Source: Centroberyx gerrardi (lineage: Eukaryota; Chordata; Actinopteri; Beryciformes; Berycidae). Taken from it: a DNA stretch of 64,000 nt. Below are positions 52,201 through 62,559 of this stretch, one piece after another; the stretch's first letter is position 1, and each line of letters opens with the position of its first letter. The DNA lies in the NCBI RefSeq assembly GCF_048128805.1, contig NC_135997.1, forward strand, positions 18,230,315-18,294,314, written 5' to 3'. Below the pieces are notes generated by a model. The model saw nothing but the letters and a program-made list of their open reading frames with translations, was not told the DNA's origin and made no database searches. The position numbers and the translations under genes were made by a program.

Positions 52201-53421
52201 GCTATTTAGGGAGAAAGATGGGGTGGACGTTAGAAGAACGGGGTTGGATGAGACCAGGCAACTGTCATCCAAAATACAATATACGCAATATAGTATAATT
52301 TAAGAAACCATTTCACAGCATCTGAGGTAAGGCTACAAAGTAATAGTACAAACTAAAAAAGTCCTTGCATGTAAGAAAAGCTCATAAAACCTTCATAACC
52401 TTCATAAAATCTAAATACATTGGAATATTTATGTCTAGAAAGTGTCTGACCCAAAACTATCCCACCCATAAACTGTGACACTGAGGTATGTACACATATG
52501 AATACACTGACAGGAGGAAAACCATGCATACTCATACACAGATGTAAACGCATAAAAAGTATAGTAAGAGATGGTTGTTTTATCTATTAACTTGCCAAGC
52601 CAATGTAGTGTACAGCTTTCATGTATGGGTGGTTTCATTTTAGGAAGAAGCTGTTCATGTTGTTTTGTCTCCTTTGTCTCTACTGAGCTTTAAAACAATT
52701 GATGAGGGGAAAGCTAAATGAAAAGCTGCATGAAAACCCTCGAAAACGTGACTATAGTGAAATGTTATAGAGTAGCTGTACTATGTGTTTGGGCCTTGAG
52801 GAAATACCAAGTTTTCACAAATGTGTTTAACTAGATGTCAAACATACAACATGATCATCAGCTTGATACTCTCCTCTTTGCTGATCTTATCAGGATATTA
52901 CAGTATTGTCTGGTTGTATGCCACCTTACATGAGCTCCCTTATGCCTCTTCCTCCTCCAGTCTCCAACCCCTCCCCCTCACAAAAAGGGGGTGTGGCCTC
53001 AGACCTTAATCAATTCAAGGACATGTCTGCAGTCATGTCTGCAGTGGCGATGGCTACAGCCCACTGCAGTGTGCTGCTTTATGAATGGGGACCAGCTGGG
53101 TAGGAGGCCTTTGCAAATGAGCCACTCATCTGATCAATGAGTCAAACACCCTGGAGACACACACACACACACAGCTCTGCAGGCACAGTAATGTCTCTCA
53201 TGTTAGAAAGCAGAGCCTGTGGAGCTTTATCACAATCTAACTCAGCAGGTGTTGTAATGATGACCATGATTAACTGTCATGCAACTGATGTTATTCATTG
53301 CTCATAAGCAAGAAGAAATTCAATAAAGGTTAACATAGGGACTACTATATTGTGTGTTTGTGAGTTTAATTTAACCATAGTAATAGACTGTGCAGAGCAT
53401 TTGATTTCCATCACAAATGCC

Positions 53422-53427
53422 TTTATT
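53422..53427 (-). terminator. Polyadenylation signal AATAAA (minus strand)
   Basis: TTTATT on the plus strand at the boundary between unique AT-rich sequence on the right and repeat-rich DNA on the left. It is a candidate transcript end for the ppp1r3d-like gene. Confidence 0.35.
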
Positions 53428-54618
53428 AAAATATAGGTTACATTACAAACTAAACATAAAAATAAAGGTGTGTCTCAGCTGTACATGCAAACATTGTTTA
53501 ATATTGACTGCAAAAGAAAAGGCCAGACTGCAGTACACATTAACAAAGACAGATGACTGCAGATATCATAACACAAAAAGGTTTGCATAGGTTTACAAAA
53601 AACAGAAGATTCACTGGCTAGAAAGCAAACCAAGGAAACGTTCAACGGCATACAATGGTTAATGGTATAAATTTGACAAATGTGATTTTGACTTTTTCAC
53701 AGTGAGAGGGAAAGAGCAGTAAAGTATGACAAGGAATGGAAAACATCTTTGTTAGTAGCTATTCACAGGAGAAGGTGTCATATCTATAGTGACTTTCATA
53801 GCAACCCTATCCCTTTCCTTGTCCTCATTCAAAGTGCATTATGCAAAAATACTTTGCCTCAATATCAGCTACAATCATAAGTCGCTCTTGCCAAAACATA
53901 TACACCAAAGTGCATTTGGACTTCAGAGGCATAAACCTATTGCCAAAATATTCCCTTGTAACAGTTCAGATGCACATACTTTTCTATCTGTTCTAGCATC
54001 CATCTGCAACCACATTATTTCTTAGCAAACAAACACTTGCTATCTTCCAGCTTTGCTTTACGTCTCTAAGTAAACTCATAGTAAGGCAGTGTAAAGTTCT
54101 ACTTGTGCACCTGGGGTTTCCAATATATTCATTTCATTCAGATACACTGCTCTCATTTTGGTGTCATTTTCAGTGAAGACTTAATTTAATTTCTGGTAAG
54201 GCAGGAAATATTTCACAGTAGCTTACAGTTATATAAAACATAATGTTAAGACAAAATATTCCAATTCTATCGTCAGCCTCATTTTTAAATTGTTGAAGTT
54301 CTTGAAAAAGATCTGATCATTTTATCAATTGGGGAGTGTGCTTTTACGTATCCATTGAATTGGGGTTTATATTTTGGGTAACTTCCTATGATCATCAACA
54401 AACTTCATTCTTTAACCATTCATATCTCGCAATCCTGCTTCAAAAATGCTTTAAAATATACACAACATAGATCAGTATCAGGAAGACATTCAATATGAAA
54501 CATTAACACATTTAAATACATATCGATATATCAGTGAGTTTCGATGCAAAACATTATGTATACATTGTGGTGAAAATCCCATGTAATTAGACCAGAAGCC
54601 CTTCATCTTATTTATGTT

Positions 54619-54899
54619 AGGGATGCACCAATACCAACAGTGGCATTGGATATCAGGCAGATACCAGGCTTGTATTGATATCACACTATTTCCCCAATGC
54701 AAGAATCTTAAACCAAAGAGCCACATGTAATGGAAAATAGAAAATTAATTATATTTCAGTAGTTTTTGTCAAATAATCAGTCTAAGTATAGGCTATATTG
54801 TTCAGTTAAAGGAATGGATCTAATTAGTACTTGGTCTCAGCTAATTGTTAAAGTTTAATAATCACAATCTATATTGAAAAGTGGTATTGGTGCATCTCT
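54619..54899. mobile_element. MITE-like element with 17-bp terminal inverted repeats
   Basis: AGGGATGCACCAATACC at the left and its reverse complement with one mismatch at the right. The total length is 281 bp with no coding capacity. The end AGGGATGCACC is familiar from a repeat family common in fishes. I could not find a clear target-site duplication. Confidence 0.6.
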
Positions 54900-57434
54900 T
54901 TGCACCGATTTCAGCAGTCTCAACCCTCATGCTTTCTGGTATCGCACTGCCTGGATGCTTTAGCAAAGTGTACAGGGACCAAAGCATACAATGTGAGAAA
55001 TACCCACTGATTTAACAACATAACACACAGAAAGCTCTTACAGGGCCAGACGTTTTTGTATCCACAGCAGTGTATGTTTAGAAACAGATGAGAGAAGTGC
55101 AGCTCTGTACACCGACACATCGAAGCCTGGCGGTAGCAAACATCAACTCAGTGCTGGCCATCTGTCAACTCTGAGAGGGCTTTTTACATCACAGTGGAGA
55201 TAAATACACCTCGGCAAAACTTTACCGACAACATCAGTCCAGTCCCAGCACATACCATTTTAGATTTAGAGACAGTATATAAACATTACTGATGGCTTCA
55301 CAGTGGAACTGCTCCAAAAACTAAGTGGTTACAGGAACAGTCTTTATCCACATCCAGACCTGATGGCTTCATTAAATGGACAACCTCCCTCTGAGGCCAT
55401 GATGATGTAAACAAAGGCCAAAATGATGTTCAGGTTAGTCAGAGCTCTGTAAATCAACAGTTCTCTTCCTGTTGTTCCTCTACCAGCTGAACTGGATTTG
55501 CAACTTTCTAAAAAAAGGAACAGGCCTTGAAAGTAGATAATATCACCACATATTTACATCTGAACTTAAAAACAAACAATCCAAAGCAAGAGGAAGAACT
55601 GCATTTGACGAAATCATTTGACTATGACATGCAAACTTTTTTGCCATGTAGTTGATGATCACAAATGATGGACAGAAAGTTTGCCATCCTACCTCTCCGT
55701 CTCTCTCATGCTGATGTTCCACTGAATTAAGCGAAAACTGACGGATGTAACATCAGTCGTTCTCTGGAGAGTACAGGCTGGTTGCATAACATCAATCTTA
55801 CCTACAGTATAGAATTGAAACATCAGTTTTGCTTGTACATAGGAGACCAAAGTTAATATGATCATGTATCCCTTCACAGCAGAAGCCAGTTAAACAGTCA
55901 TCGGTATAATAGCTACTTTATGTATATAGATAGCACTGCTCTATGAGAAATGTAGTTACAGATAACAACAACGTGACCAAGAACATTTGAAATGAAACGT
56001 TAAGTGCTGAGTTTTGAAAATCTACATTTATGCTTTTCCATTTGGATTTATCTATTAGAAAACAATGTTTCTGAAAATAATGTCTGTTTCGTAACGGTCA
56101 ACCTGAAGAAGAGGAGAAAAGGTCCACGAGTAATCTGAGGTAAATTTACCCTTGCAAACAGCAACAGAATTTCAGGTCCAGAGGGGAACAACAATCATGT
56201 TCAAGGTGTTCATTCAGAACAAAATGTTCTGTGTACTATTTACACTACGGGATGAGAGTGGTGCTGAAACTCATTTGTTATAAATGTAGCCTTCATGATT
56301 TTATGGAATATGTGTGATGCATTTTTATGTTATGGAAAAATTTGCTGCAGAGAATTCCTTATCTTTGGACTTGACATTGGCTAGGCCTTTTTAGTGTAAA
56401 TCATGACTCTTTAATAATTACTATTACTGTTAAATTTGGCACCATGTTTCTTCAATCTTTTTCATAACAATGCAGCAATATGCATCATGGGTACATTGGA
56501 TGGGTCTGAATATAGATACACAAAAAGTTGGACTAATGAATAAGTAGCTGTCACTGCATGGTTTGGAAGCCTACTAGTATGTGTTGGCTAATGAATCCCC
56601 AGTGCTCGAACATCATTTTAAAATGTATGTTCAAATAGGGTTTAATGATATAGCCTAAACATCTAGGGTAATGCATTTAATCCATTCTAATGAAAAATAA
56701 ATATTGTACAAGATTCAATGCAAATCAACCCCCATCATGGCTTATATAAGGCATTTTTCAACTGCATGACAGTGGGAAACAATGCATTCAATCTTTTGAA
56801 CAAAATCCTCTGCCACATATTTCTGTCTGTCAATTCAGTAAGACATTGTGGCTAAGGTGTCGTCCTTTTGTTTCCCCCAACCTGCAGGAGATTTAGAGAG
56901 GAATATGCTACTGGGTAAGACAGGTGCACATGGGATCCACGTGAGCCAAGAGCGCCAACTGATGCACAACCCTTCCCATATTAATGTCTATCTTCAAAAA
57001 TAGCACACGAGGGATGGAGAACCATTGAAGATTTTAACAAGACCAAAATTCCCTGCGTCTCAGAAAGGAACAGTGATGCTTAAAGTCGGCATTGACTGGC
57101 ACGTTTTCCGTGGCACGTGTTTCAACATTACATAACAACGTGAACGTGCCCTCCAAAGGGCAGCGAGCTGTACAGAGCCTTGACATCAAGGCAAATTATC
57201 TAACAGCTTCCCACACCGGGCACCTATCAAAGACTGTCCAGCGATTACTATAGCAGAGCCAATATTTTAAATCGGTGGGAGGAAATTAATTTCACACAGT
57301 GTCACAAAATGACAGTGTATAGCTGACAATGGCAGTAAAAAAATCAACAGGCCATAATCTTCATTAAGGTACCCGGGAATCGATTGCGCGCAAATTACGC
57401 ACGCAGCTTGCCACTGCAGACGGCAAAGCTTGGC

Positions 57435-58379
57435 TTAGATGAAGTGAATCCAGCCGTTCTCCCACTCTCGCGGCGGAGACATCTTAAACCTGTGACGCCG
57501 CACTTTGTAGTTGTTCCCATTATTATTGTCCCAGTACTCTTCCCCGCCGACGCAGTATTTAATTGCAAACTGCAATGTGCCTCCACTGTCTAGAAATGTA
57601 GGGGTGATGATCTTGAAACAGAACTTGTCAGTGACACCATCACTCGACTCAGGAACATAGGATGCCAAGCTGTCCATAAATGTTATCCAATTGTTCAGGG
57701 AGTAGCGCAAAGAGACGCTTTTCTCAAATGCCAGATTCAACACGCGCACAAACCCGGAGAGACTGAACTCGTCTGCCTCAACGGTTTCCAGCATGACTCT
57801 CACTTCTCTCACTTTCTGCACAAAGCCGGGTAGTGTGCCCGGGTTTGTGAACTGCAACTCCATGAACACAGACTGAGTGGGAGCCCGGGGAAATTTAGTC
57901 TCCAAGTGGTCCAGGTGGAGGGGTCCTTTGGGGAATTTGGCCAGTATGCGCTCTGGGACCTCCGGCATGTCTGTGTCGTCGAAGTGCTTCACTGAAATGA
58001 GCTCTAGACCCAGGGAGTCGGCGAACCGGACCTTTTTTTGACTCGATGGACTTCGACTGCGGGAGATCTCTAACTTTGCTCTCTCTGTAGGTGTCGGCAG
58101 GGACTTGCACCTCCGACGCAGATTTGGACTCTGTGGAGGTTTCAGGAAGAGCTCCCTGCCCCTTGGTCTCTCATCCACCACGGGGCTCTCGGCGGGCTCA
58201 CAAGTACCGTTGACCATGTCAAAATCTTCCCCATCTTCAAGCCTTGGGTTCGCCGCTGCCAAGCTCCCGAACAGCCCAGCTATACAGCTGTAGTTCCTCG
58301 GGAGGCAGTTCTTTGGAGGCAGCATGACCACGACAGGATGCACAGACTCCGTTTCCATAAAGCGCTGTCGTCCCTGCAC
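57435..58379 (-). CDS. ppp1r3d: Protein phosphatase 1 regulatory (glycogen-targeting) subunit 3, best match 3D
   Basis: 314 codons in a single coding exon, similar in length to PPP1R3 family members (about 280-320). It targets PP1 to glycogen, where PP1 dephosphorylates glycogen synthase and phosphorylase. Visible features: an RVxF-type PP1-docking motif KKVRF at residues 115-119, followed by ADSLGLEL, the family hallmark; a CBM21 carbohydrate-binding domain at about 185-293 with LNLAFEK and, at 283-291, WDNNNGNNY, the glycogen/substrate-contact signature; and a C-terminus WIHFI, shared by the 3D and 3E subunits. An RSRSPS stretch precedes the docking motif and could be phosphorylated. VRVLNLAFEK and EYWDNN favour 3D over 3E. 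Met8 and Met19 are possible alternative starts. All key motifs are intact. Confidence 0.9.
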   Translation of the reverse strand: MQGRQRFMETESVHPVVVMLPPKNCLPRNYSCIAGLFGSLAAANPRLEDGEDFDMVNGTCEPAESPVVDERPRGRELFLKPPQSPNLRRRCKSLPTPTERAKLEISRSRSPSSQKKVRFADSLGLELISVKHFDDTDMPEVPERILAKFPKGPLHLDHLETKFPRAPTQSVFMELQFTNPGTLPGFVQKVREVRVMLETVEADEFSLSGFVRVLNLAFEKSVSLRYSLNNWITFMDSLASYVPESSDGVTDKFCFKIITPTFLDSGGTLQFAIKYCVGGEEYWDNNNGNNYKVRRHRFKMSPPREWENGWIHFI

Positions 58380-58996
58380 TGCAGAACCGAAGTGGTCGTG
58401 ATGGAGAAGACCGACGAGTCAGGAGATGAAGCCGTCAGGTGTCAGTGTCCCACACGCGGATAGGTGCTCCTGCTGCGTCAGAGGCTGACACTCTGCAGCT
58501 CTGGACCAATAAGCCAAGCTGTTGCCGGTGCGCCAACTAAATACGATTTTCCCCTGCAGATCAGACAATTCAAATTTCATTCACAGAAGTGAATAGCCTA
58601 CAACCATTGTCGAGAGAATAAAACGACAATCCATGTTCATATGTATGAGGCTTAACGCACTGTCCTCCCACAGCAGCTGAACCTGAGGCAGAGCTTGGCA
58701 TCATGCTCGTGTCTCCCTCGGTGACTGGCTGCTGGAGCACTACGTGCGGAGTTGAACGTTTCAGCTTGGCCACTAACCAAAATGGTTTCCTGTTTCCGAA
58801 CAATGAACATGCAAACTTCCTCTTTGCTACATTCTACTGATCCTGTTATAGAAAACAAATAATGCAAATTTTATTATCTGGAAATGTAATGATCCTCTTC
58901 AAGCATCTAAAATTATAGAATTTTGGACAGTTTTCATGATGAGGCACGGCAGTTATTGATATTACTCACAGTTACTGATCATGTCAATAATCTCTC

Positions 58997-59036
58997 TATT
59001 CTATTCTATTCTATTCTATTCTATTCTATTCTATTC
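58997..59036. repeat. TATTC pentanucleotide microsatellite
   Basis: About eight tandem TATTC units in the divergent promoter region. Confidence 0.95.
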
Positions 59037-59216
59037 TTTTCAGGCAATATTGCTGAAAGTGGCATCACCGGACTACACCATACCGGTGAGTGGCATGGAG
59101 ACATATTCTTACATAACAGTGATATGAGTCAGCTGGAGTAGATGGGGCTGCAGCAGTAGCGCATCTAGACCTTCCCCTTTCCACTACGTCACATCTTCCC
59201 AGTGCAGCCTCTACGC

Positions 59217-59230
59217 GTTGCCATGACGAC
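59217..59230 (+). promoter_or_regulatory. RFX X-box-like motif
   Basis: GTTGCCATGACGAC. The left half-site GTTGCC is perfect; the right half (GACGAC against GGYAAC) has mismatches. X-boxes bind RFX factors that drive ciliary and testis genes. It lies about 215 bases before the presumed end of the leader exon of the C16orf46 homologue. Confidence 0.35.
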
Positions 59231-59444
59231 GACGGCGTTGCAGCTCCTCTCTGAATGCTTTCTCTCTCTCTCTCCCTCCGGTACACTTTTGTTTGGGTAA
59301 TTCTGTCGACGAGCCAGAAATTTGTGTGGATGAATATTAAGGAAGCTAGATTACAATTCCGTTTGAATGCCGCTGTCTGTTAAAGGGAGTGTAAAGCTTG
59401 GATAGACACTAATACAAATGCACCGCGGATTCAGCCTCGTTTCG

Positions 59445-59621
59445 GTGAGTGAAGTTTGAACTGGACAAACCGAAAGAACTGAGCAGCTGGTTTCATGGTG
59501 CCTAAATTTCAGCACAATTTTGTCTGTAACTTAAACAACCTGAACAGAAAATAAACTAGCCTACGTTTTGCAGTTTATATGATGTTTTAGATATTTTGTT
59601 TCTTTTGATTTCCTTTCACAG
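59445..59621 (+). other. Probable intron in the 5' leader of the C16orf46 homologue
   Basis: Donor TTTCG|GTGAGT at 59445 and acceptor TTTCCTTTCACAG ending at 59621 bracket 177 bases without coding features. The first coding exon would then start at 59622. Confidence 0.55.
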
Positions 59622-59629
59622 ATCTCGCC

Positions 59630-59638
59630 ATGAACTAG
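59630..59638 (+). promoter_or_regulatory. Three-codon upstream ORF in the C16orf46 leader
   Basis: ATG AAC TAG lies eight bases after the exon start and 21 bases before the main ATG. Such minimal upstream frames can reduce translation of the main frame or force reinitiation. Confidence 0.5.
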
Positions 59639-59659
59639 GCCTGCTCATTAGTCTACATA

Positions 59660-59866
59660 ATGGCAACCTTAAAAGAATTTGACCAGGCAGCTGTGGAGGG
59701 ATCAGACAAGGAATTTCCAGAAATGGAGGACACAGGATGGGACCGGCAGCCTTGCACGACACCAGACCAGGACCACGTCGATGCCCTTCTAGATATCAGT
59801 GAGGAGAACTTCTTGAAAGAACAGGAGCCCTACGAGTATCACTGCTTCTCTGGTTGGGAAGAGGCT
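59660..59866 (+). CDS. C16orf46: C16orf46 homologue, first coding exon
   Basis: 69 codons from ATG 59660 to the donor GAGGCT|GTAAGT, phase 0. Together with the second exon (60350-61312) it encodes a 389-residue protein, close to the roughly 395 residues of human C16orf46. The exon is acidic and contains ALLDISEENF and, at its end, GWEEA. In the human protein GWEEA continues directly into QGWGR, and the fish second exon begins VRGWGR, so the splice restores the conserved block. The function of this family is not known to me. Confidence 0.8.
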
Positions 59867-60349
59867 GTAAGTCACTGAATATCTGCATACTGCAAGCTTT
59901 TTGACTAGCCTATCTTTATCTAATTTACCCTCAAGTAGGTTTGTACCCATTTCACACTTTGATTCCAACCTGCTATAGTATCAGCTAGTTTTGGGTCAGT
60001 GGGTCAAATGATATAATCCATTTTTTTTTTTCAAAAGAGAGCCAATAAATGTACAAAATAGGTGCATGTCAATTTGCTTTGATTTCTGACGTGTTATGTG
60101 GCTCTTGGTATCGGCATTATATGTAAGGGAAATTCTCTGATACTGGTACCGAATTTGCCTGATGTCAAATACCAATATTGCCATCAGTGCCTCACTGCCT
60201 TGAAAAATAGCCTTGCTGCTTATTTTTGAGTTATGTTGTTGCCAGTTGAAAAAATAAGCAATTCAATAAACATGAGGCGAGCTGTTTTCAGTTTCAAAAC
60301 ATATCAAAATGTTGTTTTCATAAAAACATTATATTTGGTTTTGAGACAG
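59867..60349 (+). other. Intron of the C16orf46 homologue
   Basis: Starts GTAAGT and ends GAGACAG. The segment about 60083-60195 (GGTATCGG, GATACTGGTACCG, CAAATACCAAT) resembles the dispersed element at 54619-54899 in its GGTAT/ATACC motifs and may be a decayed relative. Confidence 0.7.
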
Positions 60350-61312
60350 GTCCGGGGTTGGGGCAGAGTTACTCCACTGGCCTGCATGTTTCTGCCTCAG
60401 AAGAAAGGGAAGAAACCCAAGACTGGGGAGCCAGACCACCACTGCCTCTTGTGTGTTGACCTAAAACTCTCTAACGTGGACAGCTCAGCCGGCTGTCCTG
60501 AGTACCGCTGCGAGCCATATGCAGACCCCCATGACAGCAGCTTAAAGAAGACCACGCCATTAAGCCTCCGGGTGAGAACCTATAGTCACACCGCTGCATC
60601 AGCTCCAGCGGCGGCGGCTCCAGAGTGCCCAGTCCTCACTGCCATGCAGACCGCCACTCAACATCTCTTACTCAGAGAAAAGATAGTCGAGGATGAGAAG
60701 CTCAGAGTGTCTCAACAGCCATCATCTCCCTTGCTGCCTCACCATCTGGCCTCAAAATACCCCATGTTTAAGAACAGGCCCGCTAGGCATAATAAACAGA
60801 CCCACAGACCCACTAACATAGTACTTTCCATTAATAGCTTCACAGTTTTACCACCAGTCAAATCACCTCAGCTCAAACCACAGAAGGTCAGTGGCCAGCT
60901 CTGCAATGACGAGAGTGCTGTGGGGGGAGAAACCTCACAGGCGGACAGTGTCATCTCTGCCAAGGAGAGTGGAGGTGTGGAGAGAGGAGGGGAAACCAGA
61001 GCGGACACTGTCGTCAACCCAGAGATAGCTAAGGACACCTACGGTGCAACTCTGACCTCCAAGTACTGCACATGTCAGCATAAGCACCACCTGCTCTCCG
61101 CTTTCAGTGTCTCTATTCCCAAGAGGTATGAGGTCCCCCTCACCTCCAAAGCGGACACTGTGCACCGCACCAGCTACTCCATGGGCAAGCATGTCACCCA
61201 GGCCCTGCGACCCAGCGGTGGGTGCAGCAGGTACACCGGCCCGTCCGCACCCCAGCTGCCTATTCTCTTCGGGACCAAGGTCCCTATGCCAGCCTCTCAG
61301 AAACTACTTTGA
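60350..61312 (+). CDS. C16orf46: C16orf46 homologue, second and last coding exon
   Basis: 320 codons plus TGA after the acceptor TTTTGAGACAG. It begins VRGWGRVTPLAC, followed by a Lys-rich stretch and CLLCVDL, the most conserved block of the family (the human protein has the same GWGR..P.AC...CLLC layout). The rest is low-constraint, polar and proline-rich, with a Cys/His cluster near 61062-61090 (KYCTCQHKHH). The motif [QRK]AD[ST]V occurs three times (about 60939, 60999 and 61152). No membrane segment or signal peptide is visible. The frame also runs upstream of 60350 without a stop, but that part is intron. Confidence 0.8.
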   Translation, partial: VRGWGRVTPLACMFLPQKKGKKPKTGEPDHHCLLCVDLKLSNVDSSAGCPEYRCEPYADPHDSSLKKTTPLSLRVRTYSHTAASAPAAAAPECPVLTAMQTATQHLLLREKIVEDEKLRVSQQPSSPLLPHHLASKYPMFKNRPARHNKQTHRPTNIVLSINSFTVLPPVKSPQLKPQKVSGQLCNDESAVGGETSQADSVISAKESGGVERGGETRADTVVNPEIAKDTYGATLTSKYCTCQHKHHLLSAFSVSIPKRYEVPLTSKADTVHRTSYSMGKHVTQALRPSGGCSRYTGPSAPQLPILFGTKVPMPASQKLL

Positions 61313-62440
61313 ACAGACTCTTGCTGTGCATCCTCTTACACTGCATGAGTATGTGATTAAAAAGGTTTTTGAGACGTATCTTTTATATGGGTAATGATGC
61401 TATTTATGTAACAAATTGAAACTCACAGGTCCAGTAACGACCTAATATTTTCTGTTACAATGCTAGATTTCTTTCATCCTGTATACCTCAGCCACACTGC
61501 ATCATTTCTTTTCATCCAACTAGATTGAATAGTTGGAATAATAACATGTTCATAAGGTAACACTTGCACAGATAATTTATTTGGTTTGGTATTTTAGCAG
61601 CTCAACACATCAGTCTGGCATGAACACATATTTCACACCATGGGTTCACTCACCACATGGCAATAACTGTCAAGTGGAGACAACAGCAGGAAAACGTGTT
61701 TAAAAGTTCAGCTCTATATGCCATACAGGCCTTTTTTGTTCTGACTACTTCCCACAAATGCTTTTCTGGCTGTTCTAGTTACCCAGCAACGGTGCGGCTA
61801 CCGCATAAGAAGCACGGCTATGGGTCTGCCTTCAGTTCCTGCATTTTAACCCTTCACCACAAGCTGCAGCTCTCATGTCAGATCCCCTCTGTGCTGCTCT
61901 GTAGCCTGTGACTATAGATAATATAAACCATTGCCAAACTATCTGCTTTGTGGTTTAGCAATACAAAAGCAGCAAATTACATCCAGTTTACAAATTTTAA
62001 AATATTGTAAAAATCTATCTGCCACACTAAGTGGAATAATGCAAAGTGGTAACTTGTGCTTGATAAAAGGGGCAGTCTGGGAAATTATTCCTATTGACTG
62101 TTGTATGGATATCAAAGTGAGACTGCCATCAGGCATGTACTAGGGATATTAGTGCAAAGGCAAACTGTCCCTTTAGTGCAACATTGTGCTCAGACCCGAA
62201 AACATTGCATGTGTCACGTTTGTCTCCAACCCCAGCCAATTACTGCAATATTTGTGTTTTATTCTGTTTCATTATACTACCTCTCTGTTGTTTACCTTAA
62301 TGAAAATATTCCACTTGGTGGAATTGCTCTGTATTCAAAGAGCTGCAATGATAACCTGACTAAAAACAAAACTGAAGTTTACCTGAAAGTGCATGCTCTT
62401 GTATGCAATGTGAAATAAAATATTTAATTGAAATGAATTA
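61313..62440 (+). other. 3' UTR of the C16orf46 homologue
   Basis: Unique AT-rich sequence from the stop codon to the signal AATAAA at 62414-62419. Nothing else is seen in it. Confidence 0.6.
62414..62419 (+). terminator. Polyadenylation signal AATAAA
   Basis: Lies about 1.1 kb after the stop codon of the C16orf46 homologue, and 155 bases before a minus-strand signal at 62572-62577, which suggests two convergent transcripts ending here. Confidence 0.55.
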
Positions 62441-62559
62441 CATTTGTACAGAGTTGCTATATCCAGACAGTTTGATGTAATTGCATCAGAGTGGATGGTC
62501 TACTAGAAGGATATCATGCTGTTGTATATATTCCATATTAAGCGACAACAAAGTATACA

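Larger units (their letters stand above)
41771..53399. other. Gene-free intergenic stretch with repeats and enhancer-like blocks
   Basis: No exon was recognised on either strand. Contents: microsatellites, a CCTG tetranucleotide run, a GAA-tailed dispersed repeat (45040-45335), a teleost dispersed repeat (46600-46850), a SINE (47290-47418), a purine-rich tract (50220-50360), and complex AT-rich unique blocks at 47820-47990, 48240-48480, 50630-50960 and 51990-52200 that look like conserved non-coding sequence. Confidence 0.5.
53400..57434 (-). other. Probable long 3' UTR of the ppp1r3d-like gene
   Basis: From the stop codon down to about 53400 the sequence is AT-rich, mostly unique and poor in microsatellites, unlike the DNA to its left. 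An AATAAA on the minus strand lies at 53422-53427 (TTTATT as shown) and would end a transcript there. One MITE (54619-54899) sits inside. The extent is inferred from composition and signal only; earlier polyadenylation sites are possible. Confidence 0.4.
58380..59444. promoter_or_regulatory. Divergent promoter region between the ppp1r3d-like gene and the C16orf46 homologue
   Basis: The two genes are head-to-head with about 1.3 kb between start codons. 58380-58560 and 59180-59300 are richer in CpG than the surroundings. There is a CCAAT box near 58506, a TACGTCA (CREB/ATF-like) site near 59185-59191, and an X-box-like GTTGCCATGACGAC at 59217-59230. A TATTC pentanucleotide run (58997-59036) lies between. 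A leader exon probably ends at 59444, where TTTCG|GTGAGT is a good donor. Confidence 0.5.

Noticed and set aside
60233..60349. Upstream in-frame extension of the second C16orf46 exon, starting at ATG 60233
   Set aside because: A clear acceptor at 60348-60349 and the conserved join GWEEA + VRGWGR show this part is intron.
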